A stretch of 64,000 bases of DNA from Macrolepiota albuminosa (taxonomy: Eukaryota > Basidiomycota > Agaricomycetes > Agaricales > Agaricaceae), in assembly GCA_027475525.1 (NCBI GenBank), contig JAMWFC010000137.1, forward strand, positions 38,882 to 102,881, in the 5' to 3' direction. The stretch's first letter is position 1; the number at the start of each line of letters is the position of its first letter. The notes beneath the pieces were generated by a model. The model saw nothing but the letters and a program-made list of their open reading frames with translations, did not search any database and was not told the DNA's origin. Of the stretch, positions 10,504-22,060 are shown piece by piece. Position numbers and translations under genes: made by a program.

Positions 10504-12262
10504 GTCTACATTTATACATGCCTCGATGTGACTGGACTATCAAAGATATTCAAGATCTTATCATAAAAAAGGTTTTTCTATGGGAATGCTAGTTACAAAT
10601 TCAAATCGCATTGGCACTTTGAGCATGCAAAGATGTTGTTGCTTGTGCTGCTACTAGATCTGAAAAAACTCTTTCATTCTTCATCACCTTGCTCATGATG
10701 ATTGCAGAAGATGACAAAAAGATAATATTCATTGTCATACCATTAAACCTGCTAGGAAAACAGAATATACAGATGTTAGAGAGAGCTGAGATAAGTGCTG
10801 TAGCTGTTAGTCATGATAATGCAAATGCCCAGACAGTTAAGGTGAGTTTTGATCCAGATCAATAACATTAGACTCACCTTGTACATAGGAAGTTGAAGAT
10901 GGAAAATATCATGTCATTGTAATAAATCCAGAGCTTCTCATGAGAGACAGTCACATTACAAATATGTGAGAAAAATCCAAAGTGACACTTTGAATACTGT
11001 ACATTGCATTTAACAAAGGGCACTGCATCAGTCATTGGGCAAAGTTTCAAAAGAAGTACTCATGTATTGGTGAGCTCTGCTGCTTGATACCACATCCAAT
11101 ACCATTCTATGTGGCTTCTGCCACACTCTCTTGCAATGTAGCATAGTCTACTATTTTTCTAAGTGAGAGTAACTATTTTACCAGTATATACATCCTGCAT
11201 AACTTTGTGTGCCTATTCCTCAGTGATCTCTTCTGTATCAGAGTGTGTAATCAAGGCATCAAGCATGTTGTTGAGACCAGGAATGATAGAATGGATGATA
11301 TAGTCATTCTGTTGAAAGGCTCTATTGAGCAATGCAAGAAAGAGATCTATAATTGTTGCATCTAATCTTTCAAGATGCAGGAGTATTTTGGCCACAAAAG
11401 CTGAAGTAAGAGCCATTTTCTTATACACCGGAAACTGATAGTTCAATGAATGTAACTCAAATGTCACAACACAGTGACAATAATAGAGATCAATTATCTA
11501 ATGTCTGTAATTCTCTTAAGCAAGCAGTTCTTGGATAGTTTTATTGGACCCAACATAGGGTTAGCAAAGTTACCTGACACACTTTTTTGCCAGTTACTCA
11601 AGGCTCATATCATATGTCTGTTGATGGGTTATGTCCTGTTTTGGACATAGCTACATAAGTGTACAGCCACCATCCAAATTAGGAAACTGTTCCCATACCT
11701 GTAAGTTTCAAGAACTTTGTCATTGTTTTCTCTCACACAACTCAACATTGTTGAGAGTTCCATACCACAAAAAGGCACTACATTATGTATCATCTCAATC
11801 AGAGTAAGTTTCCAATCTTTTTTATGATTCAAAGCTCAAATACTAGTCTCATCCCTGTTTCTAACAGTACTTATCCGACTTCGAGGTGACTTTTCTTTCT
11901 GGTACAACGTAAAGGCTCTTTTTCAATTCTTTGCACTATGGTTTGATACTCAGACTTGACACCATTGTACTCTCTGCCTCAATTTACCCATTCTAAGTCT
12001 CAAACTTGTCACTCTACTACTACAGCTGTGACTACAATGTGAGTACGATGGGGCTGTTGTGCTAATGAGTTCTATATAGAGTTGTGTATATCATCAGCTA
12101 CTAAACAATGTTGCTTTGGCTTTTGAGAGATCTTTTTTGCAGAGTTTTGATTTGAGTCTTCAATATTCAATGTTCAATGTTCAACTCCAACATGTGACTA
12201 AGTCAACCAAATTATTTGTCGTCAACTAGAACTTCTACAGTCATAACTCTGACCCTCAAAAT
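10504..12262. other. region between gypsy element and DUF6729 gene; weak minus-strand ORFs only
   Basis: No recognised gene. Two short minus-strand open frames stand out for plausible amino-acid composition: 11213-11467 (84 codons, leucine/isoleucine-rich helix pattern) and 11629-11832 (67 codons, ending in a hydrophobic segment). They are separated by about 160 bp that could hold an intron and may be exons of one decayed gene divergent from the one at 12263. I recognise neither. Confidence 0.3.
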
Positions 12263-14790
12263 ATGTCTGGCACCTCAAAATCTGGCCGTGGAGGTGCTCG
12301 TCCAGGAGCAGGCCGAAAACCCAAGATTCTCACTGTCAAATCAAGTTTCTTCACAGGCGTTACGGTTCCAGGAAATGCCCTGAAAACTCCAAATCCATTC
12401 TTTTCTCGGGCATCCGATGTGACATCTAGCAAGAAAAATGTATCCTCAAGCTCAGCAATAGGTATGTTGAGCATGTGTGCATGATATTGAAAGACTTTCT
12501 AATATGTATTTCTTTTAGACCCCTGTGTTCTTACCAATGATGAATATTCATGTTTACAGTCTGAGTGGGATTCAGTACAAAGTGTAGAAGAAGATAGGAT
12601 ACAGGATGATGCCCAAGTTGAAGAAAGTCTTTTTAATAATCTGGAAGACTTGTCCAATACAATGTACCAAGCAGAATGCGAGGCTGAAGCTGATAGTGTT
12701 ATTCAGGGAGTACACATTGAATATCTCCTGGGTATTGTGGACAAGCTAAAGGCTGAAATCAAGGCCACTGGAAATATAGATTGTTATAGAAAAGGCACAT
12801 TTTGGATTTGTACCAAGGATCATGTATTCGCACTTCATTCAACCAAGAGCAATACTTCAGGATATTCTCCAACAGAGCTCTATTATCTTCCTATCTTTGT
12901 CTGGCTCCCTGCACTGCTACCTGGATGGCCAGATTATTTCTATTGCTCAAAATGCAAACACCATCTTGTTCGTAATGGTATGTCCTTTTTTAATATATAC
13001 TATTGTTACTTATTTGAAATCTAAGATGGAATAGCGATCCTGTTGCACGTAGAGTCTGCAACTTGCATAACGATTACTTTCTCTTGACTGCAAGATTTGT
13101 TTGCAACAAAGATGCGGTATCCAATCCTGGATGTGGTGCTTCTTATCAGGGTACCGATCCAGATATTCTCAAGCAACTTCCACAATATGTTCAAGAAGCC
13201 TTTCCTGGTAATTATGCTATCCTCTGACAGTGATTTTAGTTTTAACTTTTGATGATACATGTTTAGCATATATCACAGCACGAGGAGCTATTGATAAGAA
13301 TTTGATGGCTCTCATGCGTTCTCTTTTTTCAACACGCTTTGGTCCAGAATCCTTTTCATTACTCTTGAGTGAGATGCGGCACTTATACCATGCACACTGT
13401 GAACTATTATATCTTGCAGCATGTACATCTTTTCACTATTATGGAGAGCACAAGCCCAAACCATTTTCCAAGTTTGAAGATAAAACTTGATATGCTGGCA
13501 CTCATCCATCGACACAATATTGTAAATCAGTATTTGTGGATTGGACACATAGTCATCGAGTATTTTATGACCGTGCAATGGCTTCTCTTCCTGGAGAAAT
13601 ATTAAAAGGTGATCACACGTTCAAGATATGTCATATTCTGCTCAGTATTCCAATTCATGTTTGATGTGGATAGATACTAATCTATATATTACTAGCTCAT
13701 CAAGAATCTTGCAAAGCTCAATGGAGAACCAACTCATGATGCTATGTATACAGTAGTTAATGAGTGGGAAGAAGTTAGAAACCAGGCGCTCACTCTTACA
13801 AAAAGCCTATCCTATGTTGCCGAAATATACAGTGATATTTCAGAAGGGTTAAAAGAGCATGGGCATCCTCCTACTGCTTTAATGTATACAGATAATGCAT
13901 CAGGTAATTTAATGGTCATCTATTAACATTACATTTGTTACTTATTATATTTTCAAGATGAAATAGCATTCCATGAGATGACAACTCAATCACTGCAGAA
14001 AGATGTAGTTCATGTCGAACTCAATCCATATGCTCATCTTCCTTTTCTCATAATACCACCTGAAATCCGGTGTGTATATTATGAGAACTCCGATCTTATT
14101 GACAGTGCATGCCTCTATATTCTAGAGAGTCTTCCTCTTAATGGATCACATCTAGTTATTGGGCTTGATGTAGAGTATGAGACAGAAACTACAGGCCAGG
14201 GGGGCCCTGGTACAGTTCCACGGTCACGAACTGGTCAGCTTGATGTTATCCAGCTTGCTACTCAAAACACAGTTTATGTTTTCAAAGTAAGGTAACATTA
14301 TATATTATTTCATCATATAACTGAGCATGTCTTGTACGTATCTCAATTTCAAACTTCTGCTTCTATTCCTCCTTGTTTGCGATCTATTTTGATCTCAGAA
14401 CAGATCATCAAAACAGGACGAGGAATTCGAACCAATCTCTATTGTATAGCGGAAGCATGGTCTTTGACAGAACTCACTTCACTCCTTGCCCACTTTGAGG
14501 CATGCACTATTGATCTTGGATCTTTAGCAAAGCTCAAAGGTAAAGTTGTGGATGCTACAATTGGGCTATCAGCTTTATCTGCAATTGTTCTCAATAAGCA
14601 AATTTCTAAGCCAGATAGCATTCGGTACTCACTCTGGTCTTCTGCAACCCTTACTCAAGCTCAGAAGGATTATGCTGCCCTCGATGCATATGCTAGTTGG
14701 AGCTTATGGGAGGCTCTTTCTATACTTCCATCTGTAGGCCAGAAAATAGCTCAAAATACTCCTGGCCAGCTTGTCCACCTATATTCAGGG

Positions 14791-14944
14791 AAAAAATTGT
14801 TGCCTCAGGATCTATCATTCCTCATCAATCAGTCATTACTGTCCCATCTTTTGAAGTGGATTCTTCCAAAAAATTGTTGCCTCAGGATCTATCATTCCTC
14901 ATCAATCAGTCATTACTGTCCCATCTTTTGAAGTGGATTCTTCC
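14791..14944. repeat. exact 77-bp tandem duplication (probable assembly join)
   Basis: 14791-14867 is repeated exactly at 14868-14944 inside the region following the exonuclease domain. It shifts the reading frame. Confidence 0.95.
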
Positions 14945-16026
14945 GAAGTGTATTCTATCAAGGTTACTCCATCCCGTACAATTATTCTTGTTGACAAAAT
15001 TGTGGTTCCAGGATTTATTCCAACATTATATCGAGGAAGTCTTGAGGCACTATCTACCATCCTCACTCCTTTTCATCTTGTAGTCTCAAGGTCTTCACTT
15101 CATACTTGGTCAGCTATTCCACCAACTTTACCACCACCACCACCTGCTCTTGACATTCTTGCTGTTTCTTCTTCAAGTTCTTCACCTCTAAATGTGCATT
15201 CTATTCTGGAAAATGCTATAGGCTTATACAAAGATCATCAGAATAGCTCTGATTCTGATTCTGATTCTGATTCTGATTCCGATGGTGGCTTGGATTATAT
15301 TCCAGAAACTGGTCTAGAGGTAAATACATTAAATATTACCTTATTACTCATTACTGAGTTCTCTCTAGAAAAATATTTCATTAACTATACAAGCTGATTC
15401 CGAATCAGATAATGAATTTGGTCCCTACAATGACGTTGACAATATGATCCGTGCAGTGGACCTTGATTCTCTTGAATATTCCAATTCCCCAAACCCACTT
15501 CATCAGCCAGCAGAAGTCTCATCATCACTTCCAAGCAGGCTTTTCAATGATCTATGGCATGTACAAGATTGTCTCTTACGGCTGCTTCCAAAAGGCCACT
15601 CTGGGTTCAAAGCTTTTGCATCTGCATTTAGTCAAGTTCTGCTAGTTCCAGATGAATCAGACATTGTAGTGGTTATGTCAATTTATGAGAAACGGGGCCT
15701 TACTTGGTCTTATGCTTCCCGAGCACACTCTGATGCAGTCCAAAAACGTGTTTGACGGTACTGTCCTGGGCCAGAAGTATTGGTTCCTAGTTTGAAGACA
15801 CTTTTTGCATGTTGGAAAGATGTGCAATGCTTACAAAATCCTGCAAAATACAGTGTTTTCTTTTCTAAACAGGCTTGCAAACAGGCAGAAGCTATTATAC
15901 GTGTTGCAGAACTCGGACTTCTGTCTGATCCACCTGGTTATTCCTTGTACCGAAAGATAGGCACAGATCCGATGGACTCACAGTCTATCAATGTCTTCGT
16001 GGAACAAATTCTGTTGAAGGTGGCAT

Positions 16027-16180
16027 CACATGCCTCTTCGCCGTCGTTTTGGATCTCTTCAAGCTTCTCCTGAGCTTGGTGACAGCTTGTTAACCAATAT
16101 TTGCACATGCCTCTTCGCCGTCGTTTTGGATCTCTTCAAGCTTCTCCTGAGCTTGGTGACAGCTTGTTAACCAATATTTG
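16027..16180. repeat. exact 77-bp tandem duplication (probable assembly join)
   Basis: 16027-16103 is repeated exactly at 16104-16180 within the conserved FGSLQASPEL segment of the DUF6729-type gene. Confidence 0.95.
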
Positions 16181-16199
16181 GCATAGACGCAATGCTGTC

Positions 16200-16528
16200 G
16201 CAGCATAGCCATAATAGGTTTATTCGTGTACAATAAAACAACGTTAATAAACTGAAGTTCGAAGGTAAGAGACAATTCAAACTTCAGCGTACGGCTAAGT
16301 TTAAATGGATTTTTACTTATGAGACATAGGTGGAGAAAGGATAACATAAGAATATGTATCAGTAAGCGTGTTAATTTAAATGATTATAAAGCGTGTATAA
16401 GCGTACGCAATAAATGACGAAAACATGATGTTGGTTGCCGGAGTCAGACATCGTTTCCATCGACAAATGCTACAGCAAGTATAATTCATATTCCTCTCAT
16501 TGATAAATTGTGTTCAATTTATATCAGG
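16200..16528. other. non-coding insert of about 330 bp inside the DUF6729-type gene
   Basis: Coding similarity stops after WHRRNAV (about 16199) and resumes at GYFNRTGKQY (about 16529). These two motifs are adjacent in the protein family as I know it. The intervening AT-rich DNA is far longer than the roughly 50-nt introns here. No clear terminal inverted repeat was found, so it may be a small insertion or an unusually long intron. Confidence 0.4.
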
Positions 16529-17473
16529 TAGGATATTTCAATCGCACAGGTAAACAATACAGAACACACTTTGACACTTGGATCATGGACGAAATAGCAG
16601 AGCTTGCTATTGAACTGGATATTCTTCCATCATTTCCTATGCCACCAATTCTTGTGACACGGATTGCGACACGAGAGTCATCTGGCATTATCAAAGTTCC
16701 AAAATCGCTTGCTTCAAGTTATGGAATGTGTCGCATCGAAACTGCTATCCAAGAAGGCACTCCGTATTACCGTGACATTCCTGTTCATCTTCTTACTCAT
16801 TTATCTACGGCACCACACAGTACTTACGCATATCTGCGTGAATGACAACAAACAGCACATCCTGTAGTCCCAATACATACTCCTGATGAGTATGCACTCT
16901 TCAATGAGCTACTTGCCACCAATGCATTCAACATTCGAGGGGCCCGTGCACCACCCGCTTCACAAACTGCTAAATCAATCAATTTTGAAAAGCTCACACT
17001 ATGATGGAACCAGGTTGTACACGAACGGCCTAATCAAAAACTATTCTACAAGATCCCACAGTTGCTAGAGCGGCATCACAAAGTATGGGCAGCATATAGA
17101 GCTGAAAAAGCAACATTACTAAATAGTGCTCAAGAACGAAAAGCTATTACTGACTTACTAAATGATTCCACCCGACGTGCCCAAGTGCTTCCTGCTCTCA
17201 CACTTCCAATACAATCAGTGACATCAGTAACACCCTCAAATGCAGATAGAAAAGAGAAACCTGGTAACGGTAAGTAGCATTGGTGTTTAATAATATATAA
17301 CACTTACTAGTGCCAACCGAAGATGATTTTGACCAAGTAAAGCTTAAAAGCTCACATGAGGCAGGTGACCAAGATATAGATGCTGCGAATCACCTCCAGC
17401 CAATCAGCCATCCTTCCACAAGACTTTCTGAACCTATGCAAGAAGTCATGACTATACCCACAACAATGGAGCC

Positions 17474-17628
17474 AATTCAATGCCCACATCATCAAATACT
17501 AGGATATTTGTTTCAGAGGATATGATTGGAGGAGGAAAGAGGCGTACCAAAATTCAATGCCCACATCATCAAATACTAGGATATTTGTTTCAGAGGATAT
17601 GATTGGAGGAGGAAAGAGGCGTACCAAA
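17474..17628. repeat. 77-bp tandem duplication (probable assembly join)
   Basis: 17474-17550 recurs exactly with period 77; the identity extends one extra base by chance. It lies just before the Cys-rich C-terminal domain. Confidence 0.95.
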
Positions 17629-17830
17629 CGATGTGCAGCATGCCGTGATCACAATTGCCCACTTGTGGACACTTGCAAAGGATCAGGAGGTCGAGCCCAT
17701 TGTCGATGTGTTAACCACGGGCAAGGCACAAAAGATGTGAGGGGGCAGAAGAGGCTGAGAATAGACTGAGTTCAGATAGGAATCGACACCGATTTTGTTA
17801 CCATTGACCAATGGGTACACAATATGAGTG

Positions 17831-17984
17831 TGTTTGATGTTTGACGTTCAACGCGGACGCGTTTGGACTTTCCGGAGAATAAATTACATCAGCAAATACC
17901 GATAGAATGTTTGATGTTTGACGTTCAACGCGGACGCGTTTGGACTTTCCGGAGAATAAATTACATCAGCAAATACCGATAGAA
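17831..17984. repeat. exact 77-bp tandem duplication (probable assembly join)
   Basis: 17831-17907 is repeated exactly at 17908-17984, in non-coding sequence downstream of the DUF6729-type gene. Confidence 0.95.
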
Positions 17985-19691
17985 AAAAAAAGGCCAACGA
18001 GGTTCGAACCATATGAAGGACCTCACCGGACAAAATTATAGTAATTGATTAAGTTTTTCAAGAGCTGAATTTCGATCAGAACTGTGCTTTTATCTAATAA
18101 CTTCAATTGTTGAATTTGATCCCAAATTTTTGATTTGATATTAAGTTCTCACGTTCTTGTTTGCTTTCGAGCTTTGATTTCGGACTTTAAATCTGTCTCT
18201 TAATTAACGTACAAAGGATGTCGATGACCCTCTGTCGTTATGGTAAGGTCTCCATAAGATCTCTTGAACCGTTCCGTCGCGTGGATGTATGTGAACAGGT
18301 CTTTCACTGCGTTGGGGTCGCTGAGTAAGCTGGCCATGGCATAGGTCCTCACCTGATTGACAATGAATTAATGACACGTCATACACGATATATTATAGTA
18401 ACTGTTGGGGGTACCAGAAGACAGAATGGTGCTTGCTGACACATATGCTATTCTCTCTGGAAAACAATGGGGATTGTTATCAATGGCATGCAATTTTGTC
18501 ATGTGTAACTTGACAGGTTCAAGGGATGGCTATCTTTAGCCTCACGATGCAATATCGTCTCGTCGTCCAGAACAAATGTCATTTGTCATGCTTCCCTCAA
18601 ACGCCCCAGGACTATGATCAATTTTGTATCAGAAACCTGTGATCTCGCTGCTCAAGGTATCGGTATACATGAATTTAGCGTTTCTCGGCGTCGATTCTCT
18701 GATGTCCAACTTATTTGGCCAGATTGCGCTTGCGTTTACAGGAGCACATTGCACATGCTACAATTTTGTACATCCGTTGTGGACATCATCCACAAAGTCT
18801 CCACTAGAATGATTACCGGAAGTGCAGCTGGACGTTACTCTCCTATGGACGTGCTGCATCGACTCCTAGAACACTTGTGCCCTCAGCTTCCAAAAAAGGC
18901 CTGAGCCGAAATCATGAGCCGAAATTGCAAGCCGAAATCCCAAGCCGAAAGCACAAGCTGAAGTCAACAGCTGAAAATAAGCAGCCAAAACAAATACTGC
19001 TATACAAATACCAGAATCATCGTGAGAAAAATTCCATCTCAAAAAGTGGAGAAATCTAGTCAAAATCAGGTCAAAATCCGGGTGCAAATACATATTTCCC
19101 TTTGGAAAATTTTGTCCGGTCAGGTGCACCAAAGAACCAAGCGTAGAATGAACAAATACCCTGATTATGCGCTCAAGACCAATAGACCAAGTATAACCTT
19201 AAGGATTCTCTATTTATGCTCCACATATACGGGACATAACAGTTTTGAAAACTTTGATTTCATCGACTGACATAACATGTGAGCCTTGCTCAACAGCAAG
19301 TTTTCACCTTAGGTTTGTTTATTTGGTTATTGATATTTGATAGATATGATTAGATACAGTTCTACATATCAAGCATTTAGTTGGCGAGCGAATTCAAGCC
19401 GTTCGAGTGACTGGTTTTAGGAGTCTGTTGCTTCTCTGTCTTGACTCTGTTCTCGGATTTGACCAATTGGCTCGGCATCTCTGCTTCCGTTTCGGCTTAC
19501 CGGCACCTTGACCTCTTGACTGTCAGCTCTTTGACTTCGTCGTTTTCGTTGTGGTAGAGGGGGAGGGATTGCTGATAGAACCGTTCACGACGCATATACA
19601 CATTTCGCTATCTTTTTCGACCTTCACCCTTACCCTCCGCTTTCGACTCTTTCGACTACGTTTCCGGTCCATCAACTCTCCATCCCACGTA
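17985..19691. other. intergenic, no recognised gene
   Basis: Contains only short open frames; the longest plausible one (18614-18904, + strand) matches nothing I know. At 18900-18985 there is a short array of diverged AGCCGAAA units. The stretch is otherwise unremarkable AT-rich DNA. Confidence 0.5.
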
Positions 19692-19845
19692 CACATCGTT
19701 AACTGAGGATTCTCTCGTCTTACCTTGAGACGATACTACGACTGCTCTTTCTTACTGGTGTCTGTCTGCACATCGTTAACTGAGGATTCTCTCGTCTTAC
19801 CTTGAGACGATACTACGACTGCTCTTTCTTACTGGTGTCTGTCTG
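19692..19845. repeat. exact 77-bp tandem duplication (probable assembly join)
   Basis: 19692-19768 is repeated exactly at 19769-19845. Confidence 0.95.
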
Positions 19846-20539
19846 TCACTGGTCTACAAATTTCTATTACGTCACGACGGACGATATCTTACGCTTACAT
19901 CGCTTCCACACATTTTTCCTACCTAATCCGACTTCTACACCTACACTTGCCATTCCTCACTTACAACTTCGTACTCGATCCATCAATTAGCGCAACTCAC
20001 TGCCACACCGGAACACAGACTTATGAGTCCGGCGTTTCGAGACCATCGTAGTGGTCACCTGACTTCGTGCTGAACTCTCATCTCTTGAACTCGCTTCAAG
20101 TTTTTCGCGCGTGCTACGCTCCTTCTCGTCATCTCTTGCGTGTTATCGTCTCAGACCGTGTCCTCCGACGACGCCTCAGGGGATACCCTTTGTACCTCGA
20201 GGCCCGTTCGTCGTCTGGTCGTACGGCTCAGAACCCCTCTAGCTCAACCCACAGATTCTCGAGCGACACCGCCCATCGAACGGCGCGCTCCTCTCGCCTC
20301 CCTGCTCCGTCGTGGCCTCCATTCGCGAGCTCACTGAGGATACCTCTGCTCCAGACAAGGACCCGAACTCTGACCCAATCTCCGATAACACCCCATCCCC
20401 AATTCGATCGCGCCCTCCCCAATCCGATTGTTTGAAATCCCAGCCCCGCCGAAAACTGCCACCTGGCCGGCCCTCTCCTCCGATCGAACTTTGAGATCTT
20501 ACTGCTGCTGGCTGTTTCGGTCGTCAAGTTACACGTTGT

Positions 20540-20675
20540 TGGGGTTTTTCGAGGTGAGTCTCCCCGCGTCTACAGTTTTCGACGTCCACTTACTATTTTC
20601 AGCATTAATTGGGTATATTGGGAGCTCTCTTATTGTACTATTTGTCTGCCTCGATTTGAGGCAGACGTATCACTA
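20540..20675 (+). repeat. element end with terminal hairpin, related to the fold-back arm end at 39459
   Basis: An intron-like segment (GGTGAGTCTCC...TATTTTCAG) is followed by a perfect 9-bp stem (20644-20652 with 20658-20666, 5-nt loop) and immediately GTATCACTA. The outer end of the fold-back arm near 39310-39462 has the same layout: TCTACAGTTTTC, a TTTTCAG, a hairpin and GTATCACTA. The two share layout and short motifs rather than long identity. Confidence 0.45.
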
Positions 20676-21880
20676 TTAGGCACGAAGGAAAGGCTAGAGG
20701 TAATGGTGAAGTTTCTGGAAAAACCGGGGCCTTTACGAAAACGGGGACAAGTAGAGCACAGAATACAGTGCCGACGGGAGCAAAGAAGGGGAGAGATGGT
20801 GAGGCGGATTGGAGGAGACAGGGAGACAGTATACAGGCTGGAAGAGGAGGAGTAGGGAGGAAGAAGGGCTGGGAGAGGAGAAGCGTGGTGAAACACAAAA
20901 CGGCATGAAAAAGGTGGACATGGGAACAACACCACTGGAGGTCAAGACAGCCCGTGTACGCAGACACACCGGCAGGACAGAAGAAACGAATTAGGTCCAG
21001 AGACCAACACAGTCCAGTTCCCAACCCTCAATCCACATGTCCTACCGGGGGGTAGTACGTAACGTGACTCAGCCCAACACATACACCACCAAAAACCAAT
21101 ACAAAGATACTGCGCAAAGTTACAATACAAGCCCACACATAGATAGAGCACCATTTGAAACACCTGGAGTAGTGTACGAGATAGGCTCTACCCGTCTCTT
21201 AGCCCTGCAAAGCGGCTTGTCGGCAGCAAAGATAGAACCCATTCATTCATTCAGCCAGCAAATGTCCACTCCATCTTTTAACAACATCTTGACCAAGACG
21301 TCAAAGGTGTGAAGGACGTCAAAGATGGACCTGACATGGTCAAGGGATGCGACGTCTTGCCCAATATCAAGGTACACACGGACATGTCTTCTCAAGATGC
21401 TTGTCAAGATTTCATCGTGTCTTGACAAGATCATGATTATCTCGCCCGAGATCACCCATGGTATGTATACACTTTTTCCTTTTTTTAACGCCTGTTATCG
21501 TTTCAAGGGGTAGTTGCATGATGCATTGTATCTCACCGTCCCGGTACTGTGCCGATTGTGCTTGAATTGAGGAACAAGAGCACATCGACCCAACTGGTAT
21601 TTGCACTACAAATAGTTCCCTGATTCCTCGCAAGGACCCGTAAGTGTATGGAAATAACCCTGAGCCATTGTCTGGAGGAAAACATCTCAAGCAACTAAAA
21701 CCCAAAATACCTAATTTCTATCTCAATTCCGATGGTCCGTGATGGAAATCGGAGTTTTGATGTAATTCTGGTAACTTGTACTATCAATAGATGTTTCAAG
21801 TGGTTATTTGGATATTCCTTTTCCCAACTCTTCCAAGTTATTTGCATTTTTTACTGCCCGTGGATGCAGAACCGAATAGT
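20676..21880. other. intergenic, no recognised gene
   Basis: C+T/A+G-skewed sequence at 20690-20900 gives long proline/serine-rich frames on the minus strand that look like composition artefacts. Around 21290-21440 there are short, partly palindromic TTGACAAGAT-type repeats. Nothing else was identified. Confidence 0.5.
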
Positions 21881-21888
21881 TATAAAAG
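21881..21888 (+). promoter_or_regulatory. TATA box of the DUF6534 gene, copy A
   Basis: TATAAAAG about 175 bp upstream of the proposed start; conserved at the matching place in copy B (55997-56005, minus strand). Confidence 0.5.
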
Positions 21889-22060
21889 GCCAGGTTTTAA
21901 TCTTCATATGTTCCTGTGTCTTCTCTATCGCCCCCCCTAAAGTCTCTCCAACACCGCCATCTTCAAGAAAAAGCCAATCAAAGCACGACGCGTGGCATTT
22001 CCCTCACTCCTTGATTCTTTCGGTTTCCTTAAGTTAGAAACCAATCTGTCTCGGACGGCA

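Larger units (their letters stand above)
12263..17769 (+). pseudogene. multidomain DUF6729-like / transposase-like / RNase D-like exonuclease gene, decayed
   Basis: Seen in order: basic Gly-rich N-terminus (RGGARPGAGRKPK, 12290-12330); a DUF6729-like Cys/Trp-rich domain (12650-13480, with W-x-P-x-x-L-P-G-W-P, CSKCKHH, CNLHNDYF, CGASYQGTDPDIL and the ITARGAIDKNL tail); a transposase-like core (about 13480-14000, with KGDHTFK, then VVNEWEEV and YTDN); a DEDDy 3'-5' exonuclease (14140-14730, VIGLDVEYET and DYAALDAYASW); an acidic DSDSDSD linker (15250-15290); a second core (15480-16800, RGTNSVEGG, FGSLQASPELGD, RTGKQYRTHFDTWIMDE); and a Cys-rich tail KRCAACRDHNCP (17625-17700). Introns split it. 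Four in-frame TGAs (13488, 15753, 16843, 17002), a one-base deletion near 16026 and three 77-bp duplications break it. The same architecture recurs in uncharacterised proteins of fungi and oomycetes; function unknown. Confidence 0.7.

Noticed and set aside
12256..12474. Minus-strand frame opposite the start of the DUF6729-type gene
   Set aside because: Shadow of the plus-strand exon carrying the recognisable basic Gly-rich start.
18000..18040. GGTTCGAACC (B-box-like) next to a run of A, suggesting a tRNA gene
   Set aside because: No T-stem pairing, no acceptor or D-arm on either strand.
20228..21024. Several proline/serine/leucine-rich minus-strand open frames
   Set aside because: They follow a C+T-skewed composition, overlap in different frames and lack motifs; no gene called.
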